From Butyrivibrio sp. FCS014 (GTDB lineage Bacteria; Bacillota; Clostridia; Lachnospirales; Lachnospiraceae), in NCBI RefSeq assembly GCF_000526935.1, contig NZ_JAHA01000006.1:310001-374000 (forward strand): a stretch of DNA of 64,000 nucleotides, read 5' to 3'. Of the stretch, positions 44,016 to 53,371 are shown one piece after another. The translations under genes and the position numbers were made by a program. How positions within the stretch are numbered: position 1 is the first letter of the stretch; every line of letters starts with the position of its first letter. The notes beneath the pieces are model-generated. The model was not told the DNA's origin. It saw only the letters and a program-made list of their open reading frames with translations, and made no database searches.

Positions 44016-46037
44016 ATGTATTATTCATTAATTGCCTTAGTTGCTCTGGTAGTGAATTTAATACTGAACTGGAAATATATCAGGCTGATTTTTTCCAAGG
44101 CTGATGCGAAGAGTGAAGATCAGCGGATAGGGATTCGCTACAGCCATTTTTTGCATGCGGCAAACCTGTTCTTTCTTGCAGAGATAGGATGGGGAATTTT
44201 CTACGGAAATCGTGATAAGCCCGGGTTTTTTACTGCTATATATTGCAACACCATCTTTTATTTCATATTCATGCTTCTGACCATATTAACATGGTCGCGA
44301 TACATAGTGGCATATCTTGACAAGAACAGCATCCGCTTCAGGGCGCTTACCACCGGTGCCTGGATAGCGTTCATACTGAGCCTTGTCTGTCTGATGCTCA
44401 ATCGCTTTTACCCCTTTATTTTTTCATTTAATGAGGCACATGAATACATAGCGGAATCGGGAAGATATCTGGTGTTTACATATCTTTCCCTTACCTATCT
44501 GATCACTTTTGCATATATGCTGGCTGCAGCAGGAAAAGCTACAGGCCGCCAGAAGATAAGATGCATGGCCGTGGCATGTACAAGTGTCGCTCTGGGAATC
44601 TCCATGTTTTTCCAGATCCTGTATTCCTATTATCCGCTGTATGTGATCGGACTTTTGATTGGAATTTGTACTGTACATTCCATTGTTGAAGTAGGAGAGA
44701 AGCAGGATAAAGAGATCCAGGATCGTATCGCACAGGTTATGGCAGAAGATTATATTGCCATATATTATATCGAAGTGGCTTCGGGAGAATATCTTGAATA
44801 TGCCGGAAGGCAGAAGGACTTTATGGATATGCCCTCCTCGGGAAAAGACTTTTATGCGGCCTTTAAGTCCAATATCGCACAAAATGCATTTGTTGATGAT
44901 GTAGAGCCCGCTACCGTCTCTTTTGAAAAAGAGACGATTTTAAAGAACCTTGAAGGCAGACGGTCATTTTCCTGCAAATACAGGTTTATGGTATACGGAG
45001 AGCCCAGGTTTTTCCTTATGACTTATATGTATGCCGGAGACGATAAGCGGCATATGGTTCTTTATGAGAAAGATATTAACGACGAGCTTATGGCAGAGAA
45101 AAAGCGCAAGGAGAGCCAGAAGAAGACCATTACCTTTACCCAGATCGCAGAGAGCCTGGCTTCCAACTACGATGAGATCTACTATGTGGATATGACGGAT
45201 GACTCTTATGTGAGCTATGAGTCCAACAATATCTACGGACAGCTGGAGATCAGCAGATTAGGCAAGGATTTCTATGGCGAATCCCTGGTCAATATCCCTC
45301 AGGTTATCCATAAACAGGATCAGGAAAGTCTGCTTGCGTTCATGGATAAGGACACAATGATATCAGGCCTTGAGGAGAGCAAAGCCCGCAGTATCGATTA
45401 CCGCCTCGTAATAGACGGAAAAGCACGGTACGCCAGAATGATCGTCAGAAAGGCGAGTGACGGAACTCACTTTATCATCGGTGTAGAGAATATCGATAAT
45501 GAGATCATGAGAGAGAAGCAGCACCTTAAGGCCTTAAAGACCGAGAAGGAACTGGCAAGGCGTGATGAGCTGACAGGCACCAAGAACAAGACTGCCTACA
45601 AGGAGCTTGAGACTTCGGTGCAGACAAATATAGAAAACGGCATGGATTATCTGCCCTTTGCTCTTGCAGTATGTGATACCAACAATCTGAAAATGATAAA
45701 TGATACCCTCGGCCATGCTGCGGGAGATGAATATATAAAGGCCTCTGCCAAGCTTTTGTGCGATACCTTTGTGCACAGCCCTGTATTCAGGATAGGCGGA
45801 GATGAATTTGCAGTATTCCTTAGAGGGGATGACTATGTAAACAGACTGGAACTGATAGATAAACTGAAAAAACGTGTTCTTAAGAATAAAGAATCAGGAA
45901 CCGGACCGATTCTGGCTGTCGGTATTTCGGATTATAATCCGGAAAAAGACACTTCGGTTTCCGATATATTTGAGCGCGCCGATAAAGAAATGTACGAGAA
46001 CAAGCAGAAGTTAAAAGAGACAGATAAAAAAGCCTGA
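44016..46037 (+). CDS. Membrane diguanylate cyclase with PAS-like domains
   Basis: A 673-residue protein: six or seven hydrophobic segments (about 1-230), two PAS-like repeats each containing an EIYYVDM/AIYYIEV strand and a DFY(A/G) motif (about 235-350 and 360-480), then a GGDEF domain with DELTGTKNKTAY and intact RIGGDEF (GGDEF at 594-598). No RxxD inhibitory site. Its PAS-like modules resemble those of the protein at 19,093. AGGAGG at 43997 precedes the ATG, which lies in an inverted repeat. Confidence 0.88.
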   Translation: MYYSLIALVALVVNLILNWKYIRLIFSKADAKSEDQRIGIRYSHFLHAANLFFLAEIGWGIFYGNRDKPGFFTAIYCNTIFYFIFMLLTILTWSRYIVAYLDKNSIRFRALTTGAWIAFILSLVCLMLNRFYPFIFSFNEAHEYIAESGRYLVFTYLSLTYLITFAYMLAAAGKATGRQKIRCMAVACTSVALGISMFFQILYSYYPLYVIGLLIGICTVHSIVEVGEKQDKEIQDRIAQVMAEDYIAIYYIEVASGEYLEYAGRQKDFMDMPSSGKDFYAAFKSNIAQNAFVDDVEPATVSFEKETILKNLEGRRSFSCKYRFMVYGEPRFFLMTYMYAGDDKRHMVLYEKDINDELMAEKKRKESQKKTITFTQIAESLASNYDEIYYVDMTDDSYVSYESNNIYGQLEISRLGKDFYGESLVNIPQVIHKQDQESLLAFMDKDTMISGLEESKARSIDYRLVIDGKARYARMIVRKASDGTHFIIGVENIDNEIMREKQHLKALKTEKELARRDELTGTKNKTAYKELETSVQTNIENGMDYLPFALAVCDTNNLKMINDTLGHAAGDEYIKASAKLLCDTFVHSPVFRIGGDEFAVFLRGDDYVNRLELIDKLKKRVLKNKESGTGPILAVGISDYNPEKDTSVSDIFERADKEMYENKQKLKETDKKA

Positions 46038-46059
46038 GCGTTTCCGGCCAAAACAAAAT

Positions 46060-47526
46060 ATGCCAAATATGAAGAAAAAATACTTTGTTTCCATTAAAGT
46101 GAAAATGTCCATAGGCGTTGCCGTTATATGCCTTTTTATTGGCGTTCTGGCTGTGCTTTTGATGAATCAGATAGCAGAGGACATTGTAGCCAACGAGTAC
46201 ACCAGCAAAGCCGAACAGATATCAAAGGCTGTGGTAAACACGCTTGATCCCGTCAGGGTCAAGGTTCTTACCGATGATGTCATGGATATATACAAAAATG
46301 TGGATGTTGTCGTTCCAAGTACCCAGTGGGGGTCCGATGCATGGAATGAGTATATGTCAAACTATTCCGGAATTGAAGAACTTCCGGTATTTGAACAGCT
46401 AAGGAACCACCTTCGTCTTTATCAGGATATTTTCGATGTCAGCTGCATCTACATGATGGCTTTTAATGCAGCAGATCACCATGCCGTGTACATCGTGGAC
46501 GCGGCATACGTAGATGAATGCCCTCCGGGAGTTGTGGACTCTTTTGACGATGGTTTCTGGCCTGACGAAAGCGGCTATATTCCAACAACCATTACCAATG
46601 AAGAAGTGTATGGCGGGCTCGTTTCTGCAGGGTATCCTGTCATAATTGACGGTGATATCATCTCCTACCTGTGCGTAGACATCTCCATGAACGAGATCAG
46701 GCAAAAGGAAAACGAATATGTTTTTGTGACTGCAGCTATCATGATCCTTGTCACAACCTTTGTCCTTGCGATAGCCCTGATACATGTGAACAATTATATT
46801 ATCACTCCGATACTGACACTTTCGGATACCGCCAAGAACTACTGCTCCACGGACAGTGGTGCGGTTCACCATGCCTTTGAAAGGATAACCTACGACAACA
46901 ATGACGAGATGGCTCAGCTGATAAATTCCCTCAAGCAGATGGAATTTGGGATGAATGAAAATATCGCTGCGCTGATGGATACCAGAGGAGCTCTTAAGAT
47001 AACGGAAGAAAAAGCAAATACCATGGAAGAGCTGGCAATTAAGGATTCTCTTACAGGTGTCTGGAACAGACTGGCTTACGAAGCAGAGGTCAGCAAGCTT
47101 AATGAGGAGATTCTTGACGGCTTTACTGAGTTTGGCATTTCAATGATCGACCTCAATGAATTAAAAACAATAAACGACACCTACGGCCATGAGAACGGCA
47201 ATACCTACATAATAAGGCTCAGCAATCTGATATGTGACGTGTTCAAAAGGTCAAAGGTATTCAGAATAGGCGGAGATGAGTTCGCAGTCATATCAAAGAA
47301 CAAGGATTTCAGGAATATAGATAAGCTCATAGAGGATTTCTATGACAGACTTAGGCTCATGCAGGAGGACAGCTCTCTTAAGCCCTGGGAAAAGGCTTCA
47401 GCTGCCCTGGGATTTGCAAGGTTTGATGAATCCGCAGATAAGTCCGTAGACGATGTTTTCAAGAAGGCTGACAGGGCCATGTATGATAAAAAAGCATCAA
47501 TGAAGGCCGGAAACAAAACTGACTAA
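46060..47526 (+). CDS. Cache-type diguanylate cyclase
   Basis: A 488-residue transmembrane receptor: membrane segment near 14-33, extracellular Cache-like sensor (about 34-225, with IFDVSCIYMM and the GYIPTTITNEEVYGGL segment), second segment near 228-250, HAMP-like linker with ITPILTLSDTAKNY, then GGDEF with KDSLTGVWNRLAY and RIGGDEF (GGDEF at 404-408). No RxxD site. It starts 22 bp after the previous cyclase without a clear ribosome binding site, so translation may be coupled. Confidence 0.88.
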   Translation: MPNMKKKYFVSIKVKMSIGVAVICLFIGVLAVLLMNQIAEDIVANEYTSKAEQISKAVVNTLDPVRVKVLTDDVMDIYKNVDVVVPSTQWGSDAWNEYMSNYSGIEELPVFEQLRNHLRLYQDIFDVSCIYMMAFNAADHHAVYIVDAAYVDECPPGVVDSFDDGFWPDESGYIPTTITNEEVYGGLVSAGYPVIIDGDIISYLCVDISMNEIRQKENEYVFVTAAIMILVTTFVLAIALIHVNNYIITPILTLSDTAKNYCSTDSGAVHHAFERITYDNNDEMAQLINSLKQMEFGMNENIAALMDTRGALKITEEKANTMEELAIKDSLTGVWNRLAYEAEVSKLNEEILDGFTEFGISMIDLNELKTINDTYGHENGNTYIIRLSNLICDVFKRSKVFRIGGDEFAVISKNKDFRNIDKLIEDFYDRLRLMQEDSSLKPWEKASAALGFARFDESADKSVDDVFKKADRAMYDKKASMKAGNKTD

Positions 47527-47598
47527 ACCATCGGATTATGGCATATTCTTCTGTTTCGGTGTAATATTATAAAGGGGGAGAAACAGGAGATTTAGCGT

Positions 47599-50343
47599 AT
47601 GAAAAATGAAGAGTATTCTTTCTCGGATTACCTGAAAGAAAACAAAAAGAAGCCGTTGATCATCGCCCTTGTTGTTCTGGCGCTGATCGCGGTGGTGTTC
47701 GTGTGCACCGGTATATTTACACACAGATACGGTGTCAGCCTTCCCGGCATGGAAGCTTCAACCGAAACACCCGATGAGCCGTCAAGGAAAGCTTTAGAGC
47801 CCATTGACCGGGAATCTGTAGATCTTTCAAATGTAAAAATCATAAGCGAACTTGATAAGGTAGATCTTACCGCCAGGAAGCACGCATCCGGTTCCAGACA
47901 GAGGGGGATGGAATGGGATGAGGGCTTTTTAAACATGTCCGGAGTTAAGACTCAGTACCGCTTTATAGACAAGGCTGACGGAAAAGAGCTGTCTTGTGAA
48001 GTCTACACTGAGGATGACGGAAAGACCGTCAACAGGATAATCACCTACAAGGAAGCAGGAGACGGAAGGCCCGAGATAATCGAGTACTTCTACAGGGACA
48101 ATAAACCCTACTTCATATACAAGAGAAACGAGGAGGTTTATACTCCCGCCTACGACTCCACTGACAAGCCCGGGGTTCGGTTCTACTTTAAGAACGATGT
48201 TCTTGTAAGATCAAGGACTGTTGTTGAAGGCACCATGCTGGTGAGCCAGACAGGCCTTTATACCGACAACAATCCCGACTATGAGGAATTTGAGTACTAT
48301 ACGGCTCCGGATGTTGTCAAGCTTCAGTACGACAGGTTTGAGCAGGAGTGGCTCAACAAGGCCTATAACATCCTGGATGCGGTAAAGAGCACAAAGTCCA
48401 TAGGCAGAGTATGCGGAACCGTTAAGGACGACCAGGGAAAAGAGCTAAGCGGCCTTAAGGTACTCCTTCAGAAAGTCTTTGACGGAAACATCATTTATGC
48501 TTCCCAGACTGACTCTCAGGGGGCTTTCAGCATAAATGTAAAGCTTGACGGAGACAGATACCGTTTATGCGTCCTTGGAAACGAAACCTTAAGCGATGCA
48601 TATATTTATGACCTTGCATTTGACCATAGCATCGGAGCTTTTGAATATGACAATATTGTGCTTTATCCCAGAGATGAAGAGGTGTGCGATGTAACCTTCA
48701 ACGTCTATGATGCAGACACCTACCGCACCGGAGATTCCGGAAAAAGCGGCGTATTTTCCAGGATATGCATAAGAGAAGGCCTTGGAAACAGACTCGGGGA
48801 TAAGATGGCAGAGTGTTACACCAACACCAAAGGTGAGGTGGAGACTGCACTTAAGCCCGGATTCTACACCTTAGAGACAGTAACGGAAGGGTACTGCACT
48901 GACTACACCAATATCGAGGTGACTCAGTACGGATGCAAAAAGAATATTTTCGTGGTGACAACCCCCGCTGAGAATACCGCAAAGGTGATCCTATCCTGGG
49001 ATTCTGATGCGGATCTTGATATGACCGTATTTACTCCCGCATTCGGAACAAGAGGAGATATGGACAGGATCAGAAGGGATACCTTCGAGGATTCTTTCGG
49101 AAACCATCTTGTATGGGATAATGCTGACGGATGTGAGCTTGCTGTTGTAAACCTTTCCGCCCAGGGGGGCTACAGGACATATGTGAGCAATTATACGGAT
49201 ATCTCTTCCGGAGCTTACGGAAGCAGAGACCTTTGCGAGAGCAATCCTGCAATCCATGTATATTATGATGACGGCTCCTGTGAAGTCTGTGAGCTTAACG
49301 ATAACCGCTACGGCGTTTTGTGGGAAGCTGCAGAGCTGTCAAAGAGCGGCGCCGCTCCCGGCAATCGCTTCTACAGCAGCGTAAGCGGCAAGTCCTGGTG
49401 GCTTGAAAACAAGTCCATCAACGGAGGCAGTGAGAATACGCGCTATAAGAGCGGGATGCAGATCAAGGGAAGACTTGAGTCTGATTTCTCATATGCCTAT
49501 GCTTCCGCTGACTGGACTTCCGCCGGCAAATATTCTCTGGGCTTTGATGATGCGGTCAATATAGTTGTATCTGATGGAGACCGGGAGAGGACCATAAATA
49601 CCGACAGGGTAGATATAAAGCTTGACCTTACAGAGGACTTCAGCATCTTAAGCCATCTTGACCTTCACGTTGGGCAGTATGTTTCGGGTTCCATCAAGGA
49701 AATCGTACTCTCCGAGGAAGGAAAGCTCTGTCTTGTGCTTGAGTCGCTGACTCTTTTGCAGGATAGATCAGGTGATGAGCCCGCTGTTCCCATGGAATAT
49801 CTTGGACTTCTTGCAGACAGGATCAAGGACGGACCGGTGGCTTATTCCGTTATCTACGTCAATGACAATCAGACTCCCGAGCTGGTTATCCTAAGTCCCC
49901 GGGGAGTAGCCCATGAGAACGGGGCAGATATTTATACCTACGATAACGGCAGTGTTGATCTTATAGGTTCTTTTGGATTCTGGGGAGGCAATTTTACCTA
50001 CTATCCCATGAAGAACATGATCAGCGTTGAGGAAACAGGAAGCGGAAGTCATATGGAGAGTTACTGCTCCTTTGACAAATATACCGTAAGCACGGTAAAC
50101 TACGAATCCAGCCTGGATTTCCCTGAATACGGCATCTCAAAGGTTAACGGGCAGTACACAATGAACGGCACGGAATACGTCAATCCGATCCCCGGCAGAG
50201 GAAATGCAGTTCCCACCACTCCTGAAGAGTATCAGAAGCAGATGAAGACCCTGTTTGGCGGCATAGACAGAAATACAGGCCGCTACGTTGATCTTGATTC
50301 CTGCCAGATGGCTTCGAGGATTGAAGATATTAAATTCAAATAA
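47599..50343 (+). CDS. Large membrane-anchored extracellular protein with carboxypeptidase-regulatory-like and DUF2135-like domains
   Basis: A 914-residue protein with one N-terminal membrane segment (about 19-41) and a long extracellular part. Residues about 270-340 (GRVCGTVKDDQGKELSGLKV) look like a carboxypeptidase regulatory beta-sandwich. Residues from about 462 (VILSWDSDADLDMTVFTP) resemble DUF2135/YfaP. The C-terminal third (SYAYASADWTSAGKY, then a DLIGSFGFWGGNFTYYP region) is unrecognised. ACAGGAG precedes the ATG; a terminator follows. Surface role is inferred from topology only. Confidence 0.6.
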   Translation: MKNEEYSFSDYLKENKKKPLIIALVVLALIAVVFVCTGIFTHRYGVSLPGMEASTETPDEPSRKALEPIDRESVDLSNVKIISELDKVDLTARKHASGSRQRGMEWDEGFLNMSGVKTQYRFIDKADGKELSCEVYTEDDGKTVNRIITYKEAGDGRPEIIEYFYRDNKPYFIYKRNEEVYTPAYDSTDKPGVRFYFKNDVLVRSRTVVEGTMLVSQTGLYTDNNPDYEEFEYYTAPDVVKLQYDRFEQEWLNKAYNILDAVKSTKSIGRVCGTVKDDQGKELSGLKVLLQKVFDGNIIYASQTDSQGAFSINVKLDGDRYRLCVLGNETLSDAYIYDLAFDHSIGAFEYDNIVLYPRDEEVCDVTFNVYDADTYRTGDSGKSGVFSRICIREGLGNRLGDKMAECYTNTKGEVETALKPGFYTLETVTEGYCTDYTNIEVTQYGCKKNIFVVTTPAENTAKVILSWDSDADLDMTVFTPAFGTRGDMDRIRRDTFEDSFGNHLVWDNADGCELAVVNLSAQGGYRTYVSNYTDISSGAYGSRDLCESNPAIHVYYDDGSCEVCELNDNRYGVLWEAAELSKSGAAPGNRFYSSVSGKSWWLENKSINGGSENTRYKSGMQIKGRLESDFSYAYASADWTSAGKYSLGFDDAVNIVVSDGDRERTINTDRVDIKLDLTEDFSILSHLDLHVGQYVSGSIKEIVLSEEGKLCLVLESLTLLQDRSGDEPAVPMEYLGLLADRIKDGPVAYSVIYVNDNQTPELVILSPRGVAHENGADIYTYDNGSVDLIGSFGFWGGNFTYYPMKNMISVEETGSGSHMESYCSFDKYTVSTVNYESSLDFPEYGISKVNGQYTMNGTEYVNPIPGRGNAVPTTPEEYQKQMKTLFGGIDRNTGRYVDLDSCQMASRIEDIKFK

Positions 50344-50352
50344 TAAGTATTT

Positions 50353-50390
50353 AAGAGGAAGCTTCCTAACTGGAGTTTCCTCTTTTTTTT
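50353..50390 (+). terminator. Intrinsic terminator after the anchored surface protein
   Basis: AAGAGGAA (50353-50360) pairs with TTCCTCTT (50377-50384), followed by a run of T to 50390. Confidence 0.82.
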
Positions 50391-50428
50391 GTTAGTATTT
50401 CGTGAAAAGATGTATTAAAATATAATGT

Positions 50429-53371
50429 ATGAATCAAAAAGAGAATGTGGTAGGGCATTATCTTAATCCGCTTCAGGTATGGGCGCTGTCCTTTGGTTGT
50501 GCAGTGGGATGGGGCGCCTTTGTCATGCCCGGCAACAAGTTCCTTCCTCTGGCGGGCCCTTTGGGGACGGCTCTTGGAATTTTGCTGGGCGCCTTTATCA
50601 TGCTCATCGTCGGAGTCAATTACCACTATCTGATAAACAAGTACCCTGAGGCTTCCGGCGGAACAATGACCTACACCGCCAACATTTTCGGATATGATCA
50701 TGGATTCCTGACTTCCTGGTTCCTTCTTCTGGTGTACATCGCCATAATCTGGGCCAATGCCTCGGCACTTGGCCTTATAAGCAAGTATCTTCTTGGAAAT
50801 ACATTCAGGTTTGGCTTCAGATATGAGATCCTTGGATATGAGGTTTACATGGGGGAAGTCATGCTGTCCATGGCAGCCATGATAATATGCGGAGTTATCT
50901 GTACCTACGGGAAAAGATTCGCCGCCAACCTTCAGACCCTCTTTGCACTGATACTTATAGGAGGCATTATTTTATGCTATATCGCTACCTGCAGAGCTTC
51001 CGGAACTATGGTTGGGATGTCGGCTCCGGGCTTTGCCTATGAGGGATCCGGCAAAGCCATTCAGATCATTTCCATTGCCGTTCTTTCGCCCTGGGCTTTT
51101 GTGGGGTTTGAGAGCGTATCAAATTCTACCCTTGGATTTAACTTTTCTTCCAAAAAGATATTCGGGATCATTTTGGCAGCCCTCATTACCGGCAGTCTTT
51201 CCTACATCATGCTTACCTTTATTGCAACCTTTGCCCAGCCCGAAGGATTTTCGGGATGGAGGGCTTACATAAGCAGCCTTGACAGTTTTGAGGGGCTCGA
51301 GGGGCTTCCGGTATTCTTTTCCATAAACAAGAGCATGGGGCAGACCGGTATCTTTATCCTGGGATTATGTGCCTTTGCGGGTATGATGACCGGTATCATC
51401 GGTAATCTTATTGCCTGCAGCCGTCTTATCTATGCCATGGCGGATGAGGGCTTTTTGCCCGGATGGTTTAAGGAACTCAACAAGGAGAAGGCCCCAAGCA
51501 ATGCCATCATCTTCATTACGGTGATATCTCTTTTTATCCCGTTTCTTGGAAGGACGGCCATAGGCTGGATCGTGGACGTTACAACCATCGGTGCTACCAT
51601 CGTTTACACCTATACATCGGCAGCTGCCTTTGTCGGTGCCAGAAAAGAGCGCAACCTGTTTGTTCAGATCACCGGTATTGCGGGTATTATCTTATCGCTG
51701 TTTCTTACGGCGTACTTTATCGTATCCTCCAATGAGATCACTGCAACGGAGTCGTATCTTATCCTGATAATCTGGAGCGTTCTGGGCTTTATCTATTTCA
51801 GATTCCTGTTCGATAAGGATACGAAAAAGAGATTTGGCAAATCCACTGTTGTGTGGGTTTCGGTTCTTCTTTTGATCTTTGCCACATCCCTTATGTGGAT
51901 CAAGAAGTCCATGGACGTGATGACCCTTAATTTGGTTCAAGGCATAAGAGAATACTATGAGTCTCTTGGCTTTTCGGAAAACATGTCAGTACTCAGGCGC
52001 ACAGAGGACTTTATAGACGCTCAGCTTCGCTATGCTGACAAGACCATGTTCTGGAACAGTGTTGTCCAGATGATAATCATCACAGTATCCCTTGCCATCA
52101 TGCTGAGCCTCTATTCTATTATTGCAAGGAGAGAGCGGAAGGCTGAGATCGATAAGCTCAAGGCCGATGAGATGAACAAGGCCAAGACCATATTCCTGTC
52201 CAACATGTCCCACGACATCAGGACTCCCATGAATGCCATAATCGGTTACATAAATATCGCGGAAAAAGAGGCATCGTCTGAGGAGGAACTTCGGGATTAC
52301 CTTGCAAAGATCAAGGGATCCAGCAATCATCTTCTTGCCCTTATCAACGACGTTCTGGAGATGAGCAGGATCGAGAGCGGCAAGATGGAGCTTGAGCCGG
52401 TTCCCACCAACTTAAAAAAGACGGTGCTTGAGACAAAGGATCTTTTCGGCGTTCAGATGACGGAGAAGAAGATTGACTTTGCTGTTGATGTGGAGGGCAT
52501 TAAACACAGGGGAGTTTACTGTGACAGGAACAGACTTAACAGGCTTTTGCTTAACCTTATAAGCAACGCCTACAAGTTTACCCCGGAGGGCGGGAAGATC
52601 GCAGTTATGGTGAGCGAGCAGACCTCTGATAAGCCGGGATACGGACGCTATGAGATACGGGTTCGTGACACCGGAATCGGAATGAGTGAAGAATTTGCGT
52701 CCAGGGTTTTTGAGGCCTTCGAGAGAGAGCACAGGACAGAGGTTGATGGGATCCAGGGAACAGGCCTTGGAATGAGCATCTGCAAGAGCATTGTGGACCT
52801 GATGGGTGGAAAAATTGAGTGTGTGTCCTCCCTGAACAAGGGAACAGAATTTATCATAAATGTTGATCTTAAGTTCCTTGAAGAGGACAGGCTTGACATT
52901 GTAATGGCAACTGAAGGCCATGAGCACAGTATGCGGACCATGGTGGATCTGACTTCCAAGCGGGTACTTCTCGTTGATGATATGACTATAAACAGAAAGA
53001 TCGCCACCATGCAGCTTGAGGGCCTCGGGCTTACGGTGGATCAGGCGGAGAATGGCAAGGAAGCCCTGGATATGCTGGATGCCTCTGTTGAGGGCTTATA
53101 TGACGCAGTACTTACGGATATTCAGATGCCGGTGATGAACGGATATGAGGTGGCAGCTGCAATCAGAAATTCGGACCGTGAGGATCTAAGGAAGATTCCA
53201 ATAATAGCCATGACAGCCAATGCTTTTTCGGAAGATATAAAGAGGGCTCACGACTCCGGAATGAATGCACATGTTGCAAAACCAATAGATATGGTTATAC
53301 TTGAAAATACATTGAGAGATGTTTTGGCAGCAAAATTAAAAGAGGAGAAAAAGGCAGATGAGAAGATTTGA
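50429..53371 (+). CDS. APC-family permease fused to a hybrid histidine kinase
   Basis: One 980-residue polypeptide. Residues about 10-480 form an APC amino-acid/polyamine permease (VGWGAFVMPGNKFLPLAGP, then a KYPEASGGTMTY segment), about 12 helices. A periplasmic segment and a further helix (about 540-570) follow, then HisKA with SNMSHDIRTPMNAI (His595), HATPase (DTGIGMS, GTGLGMSICK) and a receiver domain with LLVDD and LTDIQMP (Asp897). The sensing input is therefore probably the transporter itself. No output regulator is adjacent. The last 14 bp overlap a GH5 gene. No clear Shine-Dalgarno is seen. Confidence 0.92.
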   Translation: MNQKENVVGHYLNPLQVWALSFGCAVGWGAFVMPGNKFLPLAGPLGTALGILLGAFIMLIVGVNYHYLINKYPEASGGTMTYTANIFGYDHGFLTSWFLLLVYIAIIWANASALGLISKYLLGNTFRFGFRYEILGYEVYMGEVMLSMAAMIICGVICTYGKRFAANLQTLFALILIGGIILCYIATCRASGTMVGMSAPGFAYEGSGKAIQIISIAVLSPWAFVGFESVSNSTLGFNFSSKKIFGIILAALITGSLSYIMLTFIATFAQPEGFSGWRAYISSLDSFEGLEGLPVFFSINKSMGQTGIFILGLCAFAGMMTGIIGNLIACSRLIYAMADEGFLPGWFKELNKEKAPSNAIIFITVISLFIPFLGRTAIGWIVDVTTIGATIVYTYTSAAAFVGARKERNLFVQITGIAGIILSLFLTAYFIVSSNEITATESYLILIIWSVLGFIYFRFLFDKDTKKRFGKSTVVWVSVLLLIFATSLMWIKKSMDVMTLNLVQGIREYYESLGFSENMSVLRRTEDFIDAQLRYADKTMFWNSVVQMIIITVSLAIMLSLYSIIARRERKAEIDKLKADEMNKAKTIFLSNMSHDIRTPMNAIIGYINIAEKEASSEEELRDYLAKIKGSSNHLLALINDVLEMSRIESGKMELEPVPTNLKKTVLETKDLFGVQMTEKKIDFAVDVEGIKHRGVYCDRNRLNRLLLNLISNAYKFTPEGGKIAVMVSEQTSDKPGYGRYEIRVRDTGIGMSEEFASRVFEAFEREHRTEVDGIQGTGLGMSICKSIVDLMGGKIECVSSLNKGTEFIINVDLKFLEEDRLDIVMATEGHEHSMRTMVDLTSKRVLLVDDMTINRKIATMQLEGLGLTVDQAENGKEALDMLDASVEGLYDAVLTDIQMPVMNGYEVAAAIRNSDREDLRKIPIIAMTANAFSEDIKRAHDSGMNAHVAKPIDMVILENTLRDVLAAKLKEEKKADEKI

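Noticed and set aside
50421-50426. TATAAT as the -10 of a promoter for the APC-kinase fusion gene
   Set aside because: Transcription would begin after the ATG at 50429, and no good -35 lies 16-18 bp upstream.
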